A stretch of DNA of 64,000 bases from Tardiphaga sp051811025 (GCF_051811025.1 NZ_JBPWQE010000001.1:2108001-2172000), one strand, 5' to 3'. Shown: positions 7,634 to 18,017, counted from the first letter of the stretch. Notes: generated by a model not told the origin, from the letters alone. Program-made: numbers and translations.

Positions 7634-10600
7634 CTATCGGGTCACGGGCACTATCCCTTCTGCCGGGATCAAGCCGGCCTGAGGCAGCCGATAGCCCTTA
7701 ACAATTGCATAGATTGCCGGGATCACAATCAACGTCAGCAGCGTCGACGAGATCATGCCGCCGATCATCGGCACCGCGATGCGCTGCATGATCTCCGAGC
7801 CCGTGCCGGTACTCCACATGATCGGCAGCAGGCCCGCCATGATGGCGACCACCGTCATCATCTTGGGACGGACGCGTTCGACCGCTCCTTCCATGATGGC
7901 GTCGTAGAGGTCGCTGCGCGTCAGAGGTCGTCCTTCAATGTCCCGTCGGGCCTGGATCGTGGTCAATGCCTGATTCAGATAGATCAGCATCACCACGCCG
8001 GTCTCGGCGGCAACGCCAGCCAGCGCAATGAAGCCGACGACGACCGCAACCGACAGGTTGAAACCGAGCCACCACATCAGCCAGAGGCCGCCGACCAGCG
8101 CGAACGGCAGCGATAGCATGACGATCATCGTTTCGGTGATCGACCGGAAGTTCAGGTACAGCAGCAGGAAGATGATCAGCAGCGTCACCGGCACGACGAT
8201 CTTCAGGCGCGCCGTCGCACGTTCGAGATATTCGTACTGGCCACTCCACATCACGTAGTAGCCGGGCGGGAATTGAATGCTCGCCTGGACCGCGCGCTGC
8301 GCGTCGGCCACGTAGCCGCCGAGGTCGCGGTCGCGGATGTCGACATAGATGTAGGTGGCCAACTGTCCGTTCTCCGTCCGGATCGACGTCGGCCCTCTCG
8401 CCAGCGCAATCCTGGCTACTTCGCCGAGCGGGACCGCGCCACCGCCGGGCATTGGCACCAGCACGTCACTGGCGATGGCCTGCGGGCTGTCTCTGAGGTC
8501 GCGGGGGTACCGCATGTTGACGGTGAAGCGTTGCCGGCCTTCCACGGTCGTTGTCACCGTCTGGCCGCCGAGCGCGATTCCGATCACGTCCTGGACGTCC
8601 TGGATCATGATGCCGTAGCGCGCCAATGCCTCGCGATCTGGCGTCACGTCCAGATAGTAGCCGCCGATGCCGCGCTCGGCATAGGCCGACGACGTGCCCG
8701 GCACCGCCTTGAGTACCTGCTCGATTTGCTTGGCAAGCCGGTCGATCTCGACTAGGTCGGTGCCGATCACCTTCACGCCGATGGGCGTGCGGATGCCAGT
8801 CGACAGCATGTCGATACGGGCCTTGATCGGCATGGTCCAGGCATTCGACACGCCCGGAAACTGCAGCGCCTTGTCCATCTCGGCGATCAGTCCATCGACC
8901 GTGAGACCGGTTCGCCACTCTTCCTTCGGTTTGAGGTTGATGATCGTCTCGAACATTTCGGAGGGGGCGGGATCGGTCGCCGTGGCAGCGCGCCCCGCCT
9001 TGCCGTAGACCGAAACCACCTCCGGAAACGACCGAATGATCCTGTCCTGCATCTGCAGCAGTTCTCCCGCCTTGGTGACGGAGATGCCCGGCAGCGTCGT
9101 CGGCATATACATGAGCGTGCCCTCGTTGAGACTGGGCATGAACTCGGTCCCGAGCTGACGGGCCGGCCAGATACTCGCCGCGAGAACGGCGAGTGCGAGC
9201 ACCACAACCAGCGTCTTCGCGCGCATCACAGCGGTGATGACAGGCCGGTAGACCCAGATCAGAAAGCGGTTGATCGGATTCTTGTGTTCCGGAACGATCC
9301 GGCCGCGAACGAAGATGATCATCAGGGCCGGGACCAGCGTCACCGACAGGATGGCGGCGGCTGCCATCGAAAACGTCTTGGTGAACGCCAGAGGGCTGAA
9401 CAGACGTCCTTCCTGAGATTCCAGCGTGAAGATCGGCATGAACGACACGGTGATGATCAACAGGCTGAAGAACAACGCCGGGCCCACCTCGGAGGCTGCC
9501 TCGATCAGGACTTCCACACGTGATTTGCCGGGGTCTGCGCGTTCAAGATGCTTGTGGGCGTTCTCGATCATGACGATGGCGGCATCGACCATGGCACCGA
9601 TGGCGATCGCGATACCGCCGAGACTCATGATGTTGGAGCCAAGACCGAGCAGTTTCATGGCGCTGAACGCCATCAGCACGCCGACCGGCAGCATGAGGAT
9701 CGCGACCAGCGCGCTGCGGACATGCAGCAAGAACAAAATGCAGACGAGGGCGACGACCACGCTTTCTTCGAACAACGTGTGCTTGAGCGTCGCGATGGCG
9801 GCGTTGATCAGGTTCGAGCGATCGTAAACCGGAACGATCTCGACGGAGTTCGGCAGACTGCTGGCGATCTCCTTGAAGCGCTTCTTGACGTTCTCGATGA
9901 CGTCGAGGGCGTTGACGCCGAAACGCTGCAGCACGATGCCGCTGGCGACTTCGCCTTCACCATTCAGTTCGGTGATGCCGCGCCGCTCGTCGGGGCCGAG
10001 TTCGACGCGCGCCACGTCGCGCAGCAGGACCGGCGTGCCGTTGTTCGTCTTGAGCACGACATTGCCGAGATCATTGATCGACTTCAGATAGCCCTTGCCG
10101 CGGATGACATATTCGAATTCGGACAGCTCCACCGTGCGACCGCCGACATCGGCGTTGCTGGCGCGGATGGCATCCCGCATCTTCTGCATGGTGATGCCGA
10201 GGTCGCGCATCCGAAGCGGATCGAGCACGACGTTATATTGCTTGACGAAGCCACCGACGCTGGCGACTTCGGCGACGCCTTCGGCTTTGGCGAGCGCAAA
10301 CTTCAGATTCCAGTCCTGGATCGCCCGCGTGTCAGCAAGGTTCAATTCCTTGGACATCACCGCGTACTGGTAGACCCAGCCGACGCCGGTGGCGTCGGGG
10401 CCCATCGTCGGCGTGACGCCGGCGGGCAGGCGGGACGTGGCTCCGTTCAGGAATTCGAGAACGCGCGACCGGGCCCAGTAGATGTCGGTCCCGTCTTCGA
10501 AGATGACATAGACGAACGACACGCCGAAGAACGAGAACCCGCGCACAACTTTCGACTTCGGCACTGTGAGCATTGCCGTCGTCAACGGATAGGTGACCTG

Positions 10601-10789
10601 ATCCTCGATCACCTGCGGCGCCTGGCCGGGGTACTCGGTATAGACGATGACCTGCGTGTCGGAGAGATCCGGGATAGCGTCGAGCGGCAGATGCGCCAGC
10701 GCATAGATGCCCGCGGCTGCGGCGAACCCTGTGCCGAACAACACCAGCAGCAGATTGCGCGCCGACCATGCGATGATGCGGGCGATCAT
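7634..10789 (-). CDS. cusA: CusA/CzcA-family heavy-metal RND efflux transporter
   Basis: A 1051-residue inner-membrane proton antiporter, full length for the HME-RND family, with twelve membrane segments and two large periplasmic loops. The monovalent-metal subgroup (Cu+, Ag+) is favoured by GAMVDAAIVMIENAHKHLE in TM4, which matches CusA rather than the divalent CzcA pattern. Other landmarks are LPLDAIPDLSDTQVI and YPGQAPQVIEDQVTYPL at the start and TGSEIMQRIAVPMIGG near the end. It overlaps the upstream cusB stop by four bases, so the two are translationally coupled. No outer-membrane CusC-like gene is present in the window. Confidence 0.93.
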   Translation of the reverse strand: MIARIIAWSARNLLLVLFGTGFAAAAGIYALAHLPLDAIPDLSDTQVIVYTEYPGQAPQVIEDQVTYPLTTAMLTVPKSKVVRGFSFFGVSFVYVIFEDGTDIYWARSRVLEFLNGATSRLPAGVTPTMGPDATGVGWVYQYAVMSKELNLADTRAIQDWNLKFALAKAEGVAEVASVGGFVKQYNVVLDPLRMRDLGITMQKMRDAIRASNADVGGRTVELSEFEYVIRGKGYLKSINDLGNVVLKTNNGTPVLLRDVARVELGPDERRGITELNGEGEVASGIVLQRFGVNALDVIENVKKRFKEIASSLPNSVEIVPVYDRSNLINAAIATLKHTLFEESVVVALVCILFLLHVRSALVAILMLPVGVLMAFSAMKLLGLGSNIMSLGGIAIAIGAMVDAAIVMIENAHKHLERADPGKSRVEVLIEAASEVGPALFFSLLIITVSFMPIFTLESQEGRLFSPLAFTKTFSMAAAAILSVTLVPALMIIFVRGRIVPEHKNPINRFLIWVYRPVITAVMRAKTLVVVLALAVLAASIWPARQLGTEFMPSLNEGTLMYMPTTLPGISVTKAGELLQMQDRIIRSFPEVVSVYGKAGRAATATDPAPSEMFETIINLKPKEEWRTGLTVDGLIAEMDKALQFPGVSNAWTMPIKARIDMLSTGIRTPIGVKVIGTDLVEIDRLAKQIEQVLKAVPGTSSAYAERGIGGYYLDVTPDREALARYGIMIQDVQDVIGIALGGQTVTTTVEGRQRFTVNMRYPRDLRDSPQAIASDVLVPMPGGGAVPLGEVARIALARGPTSIRTENGQLATYIYVDIRDRDLGGYVADAQRAVQASIQFPPGYYVMWSGQYEYLERATARLKIVVPVTLLIIFLLLYLNFRSITETMIVMLSLPFALVGGLWLMWWLGFNLSVAVVVGFIALAGVAAETGVVMLIYLNQALTTIQARRDIEGRPLTRSDLYDAIMEGAVERVRPKMMTVVAIMAGLLPIMWSTGTGSEIMQRIAVPMIGGMISSTLLTLIVIPAIYAIVKGYRLPQAGLIPAEGIVPVTR

Positions 10790-12201
10790 TGTGGGCTCCT
10801 CGCGTCGGAAAAGCCCTTCAGTGCGGCCTTCAGATTGCTTTCTGCATCGATCAGGAAATTGGCCGAAATGACGACTGGTTCGCCGTCTGCGACTCCCTCG
10901 CGGATTTCGACGTAGCCGCCGCCGCGACGGCCCAGCTCGACGCCGCGCGGTTCGAAGCGGCCCTGTCCTTTGTCAATGAACACCGATTGCCGGGTGCCGG
11001 TGTCGATCACAGCGCTCTCCGGGATGGACACCGCCGGATCCGCACTTCCGGTCTCGATCGAAGCGTCGATATACATGTCCGGTAGCAGAGCGAGATCGGC
11101 GTTCGCGAGTTCGATACGGACGCGTGTTGTCCGGGTCTCGCGATTGACCTGCGGGTAGATCACGTTGACCTTGCCTGCAAACTGCCTGCCGGAAGGGCTG
11201 CGCGTCCTGACGTTCACCGGCTGTCCGACGGCGACGGCTCCAAGATCGCGTTCCGCGACATCGACCATCGCCCAGACGAGCGAGGTGTCGGCGATACGAA
11301 AGAGGATGTCTCCGGGTTGCGCGCGCATTCCTTCGATGGCGTTGCGCTCGAGAACGATGCCGTCCCGCGGCGCGGCCCATGCGATGGAGATCGGGACGAT
11401 GCGGCTCTTCTCGATTTCGGCAATCACCGTGTCCGGAACGTCGAGATTCATGATCCGCTGACGCGACCCGCGCCCATACAGTCCGTCGCCGCCCGTCGTC
11501 TTCGACGTGATGGTGGCGACGTATTCCGCCGCAGCGGACGAGATCGCGGGGCTGTAGATATCCATCAAAGGCTGCCCGCTGCGGACCTTTGTGCCGGTGG
11601 TGACGTCGGCAACCTTCTGCACCCAGCTTTCCGCGCGCATCGAGATCACGGAGATGCGCCGCTCGTCGAGCTGGATCGTGCCGGGTGCACGGATCGTCGT
11701 CCGGATCACGCGCCTGGCGGCTGGCTCGGACTTCACGCCCGTGCGCTGTATCTTGCCCGGAGAAAGCTTGACTGATCCATCGTCGGAATCGTCGCCGTCG
11801 AACACCGGGATGTAATCCATCCCCATGGAATCCTTCTTCGGCGTTGGTGACGTGTCCGGCAGTCCCATCGGATTGCGGTAATACTTGATCTTGCGGCTCG
11901 CGTCGGTGCCAGTCGACACTGGCTCCGAAATCGGCATGGTCTCCGTGAGGTCTTCGAAGCTGACGTCGGCTCCGGCGGGCACGGCGCGGTAGTCGCGACC
12001 TGATGCCGTTTTCTTCGGCGTCAGCGAATAAGCCGGCTTTCCATCCGGATCCTGATAGTAGATAGGCGCGCGGGCTTCCTGCGCATCGGCGGGGGTGACT
12101 AAGGCGAGGGTATGCGTCAACGGTCGCTGCGCGACGATGAATCCACCTACCGCCGCCGTGATGAACGCGGCGGCGGTGCCAGCTAAAACGGCGCGGTTCA
12201 T
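10786..12201 (-). CDS. cusB: CusB-type periplasmic adaptor (membrane fusion protein)
   Basis: A 471-residue adaptor linking the RND pump to an outer-membrane channel. An N-terminal anchor or signal segment (residues 5-25) is followed by two copies of the heavy-metal-binding domain pattern: IYYQDPDGKPAYSLTPKK (about 47-64) and KYYRNPMGLPDTSPTPKK (about 105-122, followed by DSMGMDYIPV). Then come the barrel-sandwich and beta-barrel parts (VISMRAESWVQKV, GQPLMDIYSP). The duplicated metal module is a little unusual. The first copy has lost the Met residues (ASGRDY instead of SMGMDY), so only the second looks able to bind soft metal. It overlaps its neighbours by four bases on both sides. Confidence 0.9.
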   Translation of the reverse strand: MNRAVLAGTAAAFITAAVGGFIVAQRPLTHTLALVTPADAQEARAPIYYQDPDGKPAYSLTPKKTASGRDYRAVPAGADVSFEDLTETMPISEPVSTGTDASRKIKYYRNPMGLPDTSPTPKKDSMGMDYIPVFDGDDSDDGSVKLSPGKIQRTGVKSEPAARRVIRTTIRAPGTIQLDERRISVISMRAESWVQKVADVTTGTKVRSGQPLMDIYSPAISSAAAEYVATITSKTTGGDGLYGRGSRQRIMNLDVPDTVIAEIEKSRIVPISIAWAAPRDGIVLERNAIEGMRAQPGDILFRIADTSLVWAMVDVAERDLGAVAVGQPVNVRTRSPSGRQFAGKVNVIYPQVNRETRTTRVRIELANADLALLPDMYIDASIETGSADPAVSIPESAVIDTGTRQSVFIDKGQGRFEPRGVELGRRGGGYVEIREGVADGEPVVISANFLIDAESNLKAALKGFSDARSPQ

Positions 12202-12605
12202 TTCTGCGCCGTGATGACGAGCTTGTTCTCGACGGAGCCGGTTTCTCCTTGCACTTTGGCGCCGAGAGAAAGCTGCCAGCGACCGGCCATCCCGAAAGTG
12301 GCCTTGAACTTGTAGGTGCCGGGCTCGGCCCCCGATACTGGCGTGACCTTGGTGGCCATCTCCTGCATGCCGTCAGGAGCCATGTCGAGACGGGTTGCGA
12401 AAATGACAGCATCCGGCACGGGCTTGCCGGTCCTGATGTTCATCAGGCGGACGGTGATAGTCTTGTCGGGGCCGGCCTGAACGGACTGATCGACGAGCTC
12501 GAACGTGTAGTCCTTGATGTCAGCCAGTGCAGCCGTGCTTGCGCCGCCCAAAGCGACAGCGATCAACGCAGCCCGTAAGGCGCGCGGGGAGTGAGACGTC
12601 TTCAT
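12198..12605 (-). CDS. YtkA/FixH-like exported protein of the metal operon
   Basis: A 135-residue secreted protein: signal peptide MKTSHSP...TAALA followed by a single beta-sandwich. The motifs ITVRLMNIRTGKPVPDAVI, MATKVTPVSGAEPGTYKF and AGRWQLSLGAKVQG are typical of YtkA-like (PF13115-type) domains seen with RND metal pumps. I use the ATG at 12605 because the signal peptide begins there; an ATG 54 bases upstream adds only non-conserved residues. Its stop overlaps the cusB start by four bases. A role as periplasmic assembly factor or metal carrier is plausible but unproven; it has no Cys or His-rich metal site. Confidence 0.8.
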   Translation of the reverse strand: MKTSHSPRALRAALIAVALGGASTAALADIKDYTFELVDQSVQAGPDKTITVRLMNIRTGKPVPDAVIFATRLDMAPDGMQEMATKVTPVSGAEPGTYKFKATFGMAGRWQLSLGAKVQGETGSVENKLVITAQK

Positions 12606-12699
12606 GGTTTGGTATCCTCGATTGAATCTGATGTGCCGCGAACGGCATGCGTCATCCACGCGCCAGGAGGCACGCGGCAGCGACGGCGCTCAGCGCCGC

Positions 12700-13053
12700 T
12701 CAGATCGAAATGCGAGGAGGGTGGTCTGGAGGCGGGCGGTTGACGCCATCGGTCAGCGCGTCATTCAGCACCGAGTGGTAGGTTCGGACGGCGTGGCGAA
12801 CCGTCATGGGTGGCGCCAGGGTGGGCCCCGCCTGGGCAGTCTTCAACGCACAAATCGCGAGAAGTGGACAGTCCTGGCAATCCTTACTCTTCTGTTCGGA
12901 TGGGCAGCAGGGCATGTCTCCAGACATCGCCGACATGTCGGTCATCGTCGCCGACGGCCCGTTGGCAGCCGCCGGAGTCACCACCGGCGCCATCGAGAGG
13001 CCGATGGTCACGACAATCGCTAGAAAGAATTTCAGGAGTCGACGAAGATCCAT
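12700..13053 (-). CDS. Small exported Cys/Met-containing protein, first gene of cus operon
   Basis: A 117-residue protein (ATG at 13053; another ATG at 13077 is possible). The signal peptide runs MDLRRLLKFFLAIVVTIG to about AAA. The mature part starts with a Met-rich stretch (MTDMSAMSGDM), then PCCPSEQKSKDCQDCPLLAIC, five cysteines within 21 residues, and ends in the Pro/His-containing PPPDHPPRI. I do not know a characterised homologue. Soft-metal-binding residues, export and first place in a copper-type RND operon suggest a periplasmic copper-handling role; this is inference. About 95 bases separate it from the YtkA-like gene. Confidence 0.65.
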   Translation of the reverse strand: MDLRRLLKFFLAIVVTIGLSMAPVVTPAAANGPSATMTDMSAMSGDMPCCPSEQKSKDCQDCPLLAICALKTAQAGPTLAPPMTVRHAVRTYHSVLNDALTDGVNRPPPDHPPRISI

Positions 13054-13110
13054 ATTCGACCATCTCACGGCCACCACAGCGTGGGAAGCCCGGGCACATC
13101 ACAAGTTCGC

Positions 13111-13126
13111 AATCCCTATGGGGATT
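13111..13126. promoter_or_regulatory. Dyad AATCCC-N4-GGGATT, candidate operator for the cus operon
   Basis: A perfect six-base inverted repeat around four bases, 58 bases before the first start codon of the metal operon. G-tracts facing each other with A/T flanks are the usual form of CsoR/RcnR/DmeR-family sites. It overlaps the last codon and stop of dinB. No metal regulator gene is in this window. Confidence 0.45.
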
Positions 13127-14420
13127 ATGTCCTTGGCTTCTGCGGCCCGTTATAGGCGATGCCGCGGATCACCGCGGCGCTGCCGAACTTCTTCCTGAGG
13201 TCGTCCATCGCGCGTTCGGCATGGGACGAGCGGCGGTCGAGCATGTTGTCGTCGCCGGCTTCCGCGCCGGGCTTCAGCGCGCTGACGCCGGTGCCGATCA
13301 GGCGGAAGGCGGTGCCGTCGATTTCCTTTGCCAGCATCTCGCGGCTGATATCGAAGATCCGCGCCGCCATCTGCGTCGGCGATTGGATCGACTGCGAGCG
13401 GGTGCGCTGGCGAAAATCCGCGGTCTTGAGTTTCAGCGTCACCGTTGTGCCGGACAATTCGCTGCTCTTCAGTCGTGAGGAGACCTTCTCCGACAATCGC
13501 CACAGGATCTTTTCCAGCGTGGCGTAGTCGCGGATGTCCTCATTGAACGTCGTCTCGTTGGAAATCGTTTTGGCGCCGCGATCGGCGACGACGAGGCGAT
13601 CGTCGATGCCGCGCGCCAGGCGCCACAGCCTGCGGCCTTCGCCGCCGAACTGTTTCATCAGGTCGATCTCATCGGCGCGCTGTAGATCGCTGATCTTGCG
13701 AAAGCCGCGCTGCGAGAGTTTCTCCGCGGTCGCCGGGCCGACGCCGTAGATGAAGCTGACGGGTCTGTCGGCGAGCATGGCGACGGCGTCTTCCTGATCG
13801 AGCGTGGCGAAGCCGCGGGGCTTGTCGAGATCGCTGGCAATCTTGGCGAGGAACTTGTTCACCGACAGGCCAACCGAAACCGTGATGCCGACGGTGCGCT
13901 CGATATCGGCGGCGAATTTCGCCAGCACCTTGGCCGGGATCATGCCGTGGACGCGCTGCGTGCCCGACAGGTCGAGAAAGGCTTCGTCGATCGACAATGG
14001 TTCGACCAGCGGCGTCAGCGCCTGCATGGCATGGCGGACCTCGCGGCCGACGCGGACATATTTCGCCATGTCGGGCCGTACCACGACGGCGTCGGGGCAG
14101 AGATCGAGCGCCTTGAACATCGGCATAGCCGAGCGTACGCCGTAGGTGCGTGCGATGTAGCAGGCCGCGGACACCACGCCACGCTTGCCGCCGCCGATGA
14201 TGACGGGCCGATCGACGATGTCGGGATTGTCGCGCTTCTCGACGGTGGCGTAGAACGCATCGCAGTCGATATGTGCCAGCGTCAGCGACGGCAGCGCGTG
14301 GTGTCGCACCAGGCGCGGCGACCCGCATGACGTGCAGCGCTTGACGCGTGCATCCAGATCGACAAGGCAATCCCGGCAGAAGCAGCGCGGTCCGCTCAGC
14401 TCTGCCGGAGAGGGACTCAC
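13125..14420 (-). CDS. dinB: DNA polymerase IV with N-terminal zinc ribbon
   Basis: A 431-residue Y-family translesion polymerase. After an N-terminal extension with two Cys pairs (CRDC and CTSC, residues about 15-37), the polymerase core starts LAHIDCDAFYATVEKRDNP with the first metal-binding Asp. It continues with the YIARTYGVRSAMP steric-gate region and SIDEAFLDL, the SxDE catalytic motif. HhH and little-finger domains follow. The zinc-ribbon extension is typical of this family branch in Rhizobiales and absent from E. coli DinB. The start codon overlaps the stop of the DUF3572 gene (ATGA), so the two are coupled. The last residues overlap the candidate cus operator. Confidence 0.93.
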   Translation of the reverse strand: MSPSPAELSGPRCFCRDCLVDLDARVKRCTSCGSPRLVRHHALPSLTLAHIDCDAFYATVEKRDNPDIVDRPVIIGGGKRGVVSAACYIARTYGVRSAMPMFKALDLCPDAVVVRPDMAKYVRVGREVRHAMQALTPLVEPLSIDEAFLDLSGTQRVHGMIPAKVLAKFAADIERTVGITVSVGLSVNKFLAKIASDLDKPRGFATLDQEDAVAMLADRPVSFIYGVGPATAEKLSQRGFRKISDLQRADEIDLMKQFGGEGRRLWRLARGIDDRLVVADRGAKTISNETTFNEDIRDYATLEKILWRLSEKVSSRLKSSELSGTTVTLKLKTADFRQRTRSQSIQSPTQMAARIFDISREMLAKEIDGTAFRLIGTGVSALKPGAEAGDDNMLDRRSSHAERAMDDLRKKFGSAAVIRGIAYNGPQKPRT

Positions 14421-14713
14421 GTAAAGTCCTGCCCGCGAGGATCGAGCGCCTGCCGCGCGGCGGCGATCGTAGTCGGGTCCAGTTGCGATGACGCCGAAAA
14501 CGCCTTCACGGTCTCGTCGTCGCGCAGCACGAAATCGAGCACGCTGACGAGGAACTGTGGATCCTTTGCAGCCGAGCGGAGAGTCTCCGGACCGATTCCA
14601 CTCTCGGACAGGAACAGGCCCAGCCGCTCGGGTTCCCCGGCAACGAAGGATAGCGCCTGAATCGCAACGATTTCAGCGACTTCGCTGGGGTGGCGCTGGG
14701 GTTTTTTCATCAC
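14417..14713 (-). CDS. DUF3572 family protein
   Basis: A 98-residue, mostly helical, soluble protein with the DUF3572 pattern: AEIVAIQALSFVAGEPERLGLFL, GIGPETLRSAAKDPQFLVSVLDFVL and a final FSASSQLDPTTIAAARQALDP. The function is unknown. It lies directly upstream of dinB with a four-base overlap, and divK-pleD is read in the opposite direction just beyond. Constant pairing with a lesion-bypass polymerase would hint at a DNA-repair or stress link, but nothing in its sequence shows one. Two adjacent Met codons leave the exact start open by one residue. Confidence 0.85.
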   Translation of the reverse strand: MMKKPQRHPSEVAEIVAIQALSFVAGEPERLGLFLSESGIGPETLRSAAKDPQFLVSVLDFVLRDDETVKAFSASSQLDPTTIAAARQALDPRGQDFT

Positions 14714-14932
14714 GCGTGTTTGCCTTTCCGTAACTTATCGTCTCTATTTTAAGTCATCATGCCCGAGTCACCGGGGCGATTCCAGTTGCAGGGATACGCG
14801 CGGTACACGGGCACTTCGGCGGGGTGGCCGAAGTGAATTTGGAAGTTCGCTTCGAACATCACATTGGCCGGTGACGCAGGGCAATCATGCTCCGCGAAAC
14901 AAGAACGCTCGGGTTCTGGATTGGAGGGCGGG

Positions 14933-15298
14933 ATGGCAAAAACCGTCCTGATCGTGGAGGACAACGAGCTCAACATGAAGCTCTTCCGTGACCTGCTGGA
15001 AGCCCATGGCTATCAGACAGTCGGCACGAGTAATGGCTATGAAGCGCTCGATCTTGTCCGCTCGCTCCGCCCCGATCTCATCCTCATGGATATTCAGCTA
15101 CCGCAGGTCTCCGGTCTCGAAGTGACCGGCTGGATCAAGAAGGATCCTGCGATCAGCATGATCCCCGTCGTCGCCGTCACAGCCTTCGCCATGAAGGGCG
15201 ACGAAGAACGTATCCGCGAAGGCGGCTGCGAAGCCTATTTGTCAAAGCCCATTTCGGTCGGAAAATTTATCGAAACCGTGCGTCGGTTCATCGGTTAG
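14933..15298 (+). CDS. divK: Single-domain response regulator DivK
   Basis: A 121-residue stand-alone receiver. It starts KTVLIVEDNELNMKLFRDLLE with the acidic pair E9/D10, and has the phosphoacceptor D53 in LMDIQLPQVSGLEV. The strings VVAVTAFAMKGDEERIREGG and AYLSKPIS, with the conserved Thr and Lys, are diagnostic of DivK. In Caulobacter, DivK controls polarity and CtrA activity through the CckA-ChpT phosphorelay. The ATG at 14933 follows GGAGGGCGGG, a strong ribosome site, so I prefer it to the open frame upstream. It is followed after ten bases by pleD. Confidence 0.95.
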   Translation: MAKTVLIVEDNELNMKLFRDLLEAHGYQTVGTSNGYEALDLVRSLRPDLILMDIQLPQVSGLEVTGWIKKDPAISMIPVVAVTAFAMKGDEERIREGGCEAYLSKPISVGKFIETVRRFIG

Positions 15299-15308
15299 GG
15301 AGTTCCCT

Positions 15309-16682
<1,374 letters not shown>

Positions 16683-16688
16683 ATTATA

Positions 16689-17480
16689 TCAGAGACGCGT
16701 TCTGGCCGATGGCTGCGACCATCGCGACGGCGGCGAGATTGGGCGTGATCCCGTATCGAAGGTCTGTGTGACCTGCCGGGCCGCACAGTAAGCGGGGCGC
16801 GTCATGCGTGCGCGCAGATACGCGTCGGCTTCTTTTGTCGGCAATTCCTTGTCGATCACAAGTTTGTCGAGTGCGCAGGCGAGGGCGTCTGCGCCCGGCT
16901 TGGTGCCGGTGGCGTCGCAGGTCCAGCCACTCAGGAATACGGCTCTGGTATCGAAGCGCGAGCTGAAGGCGAGGCACTGTTTCCAGCGGCCATCGGTCTC
17001 GACGCGCGTTTCGACGGCATGCACAGGGCCGTAGCGTGTTTCCAGATCGAAGTGAGTGTAGAGCGTCTGGAAGCGCATGTTACGCAAAAGCTTTGTGTCG
17101 CGCGGCTCGAAAGTCGGCCGGGTCTGGACGCCGCCCGGAGGCGGGAATGCGACCGCCACTGTGAGATCGATTCCGCGATGATCCAGTGCACCGTATTGCA
17201 TGATCTCGACACGGCCAACCAAACCGCTGGTGATGACATCGGAGCTGACGGGTAGGCGGCCGAAGCTGCCGTCGGTGATCCTGAAGCCCGGCTTGGTCTC
17301 CACCACCTGGACGCGATTGCTCCAGAGCCAGATCATTCCGAAGGCGATGAGGCCGAATACAATCATTCCGAAAAAATAGAATGCGTAGCGGACGAAAACG
17401 CCCGCTAGAGACACCGCAGACGTGAACTGGCCAGCCGTCGTGTCTGTGTCGCGGAAAGACAAGGGGCGCTCCCGATGCAA
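16689..17480 (-). CDS. Hypothetical protein with one membrane segment; C-terminus probably frameshifted
   Basis: A 263-residue protein of no family I recognise. Residues about 24-53 form a hydrophobic anchor (VFVRYAFYFFGMIVFGLIAF), followed by a mostly beta periplasmic part with paired cysteines (KQCLAF, WTCDAT, LACALD, PAYCAAR). It meets the end of pleD tail to tail. In the last 23 codons the usual G/C-at-third-position preference disappears, while the next frame continues with it (...GITPNLAAVAMVAAIGQNASLI, stop at 16684). A one-base frameshift near 16750 would explain this. Confidence 0.7.
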   Translation of the reverse strand: MHRERPLSFRDTDTTAGQFTSAVSLAGVFVRYAFYFFGMIVFGLIAFGMIWLWSNRVQVVETKPGFRITDGSFGRLPVSSDVITSGLVGRVEIMQYGALDHRGIDLTVAVAFPPPGGVQTRPTFEPRDTKLLRNMRFQTLYTHFDLETRYGPVHAVETRVETDGRWKQCLAFSSRFDTRAVFLSGWTCDATGTKPGADALACALDKLVIDKELPTKEADAYLRARMTRPAYCAARQVTQTFDTGSRPISPPSRWSQPSARTRL

Positions 17481-17659
17481 ATCAATTGCGTCGAATGATA
17501 CCGACTTGTCGCACGAAATGACGTGAATACCGTTTCAATCGCAGGCTTCATGCCCGCCATAGTTGTGGCAGGGTAAACGTGGCGCTGCGCGGATCGCTAA
17601 AATTGAAACGATTGAGCTGGGCTTCTTACTTAACCTCGCCCCGCAAAAGAGCGAGGAGA

Positions 17660-17694
17660 GGTTAAAAGAAAACGGGGCCCGAAAGGGCCCCGTT
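17660..17694 (-). terminator. Strong rho-independent terminator after rpmG
   Basis: A ten-pair perfect stem AACGGGGCCC / GGGCCCCGTT with a four-base loop. Read on the minus strand it is followed by a run of T residues broken by one C. It lies 30 bases past the rpmG stop. Confidence 0.9.
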
Positions 17695-17723
17695 CAAAAT
17701 CCGTCAGCGGCTGTATTCAGCGC

Positions 17724-17891
17724 TTACTTGATCTTGGCTTCCTTGAATTCGACGTGCTTGCGCGCGACCGGGTCGTACTTCTTCTTGACCATCTTGTCGG
17801 TCATGGTGCGCGAGTTCTTCTTGGCGGTGTAGTAGAAGCCGGTGTCCGCGGTGGAAACGAGCTTGACCTTGATGGTGACCGCTTTGGCCAT
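17724..17891 (-). CDS. rpmG: 50S ribosomal protein L33
   Basis: A 55-residue ribosomal protein: MAKAVTIKVKLVSTADTGFYY, then TAKKNSRTMTDKMVKKKYDP and RKHVEFKEAKIK. It has no CxxC zinc pairs, so it is the C-minus form of L33, as usual in alphaproteobacteria. The ATG at 17891 is the family start; the frame upstream is open but has no homology. It is a single-gene unit ending in the terminator at 17660-17694. Confidence 0.97.
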   Translation of the reverse strand: MAKAVTIKVKLVSTADTGFYYTAKKNSRTMTDKMVKKKYDPVARKHVEFKEAKIK

Positions 17892-18017
17892 GGTAGAACC
17901 TCTGAATGTCGGGAATCGGGTGACAGCCAGAGAACTGGCCGTGTTGGGGCGCAACCTAGCCCCGAACGCCCCAAAGTCAAGGTTTTCCGGGGTGGTAAAT
18001 CCGGGGATTTGCGGGTC

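Noticed and set aside
9548..10915. 455-codon open frame on the plus strand
   Set aside because: It is entirely antisense to cusA, rich in Asp, Arg and His as expected for the reverse of a GC-rich gene, and has no recognisable domain.
10973..12412. 479-codon open frame on the minus strand
   Set aside because: Same strand as cusB but in another frame; Arg/Ser-rich nonsense composition.
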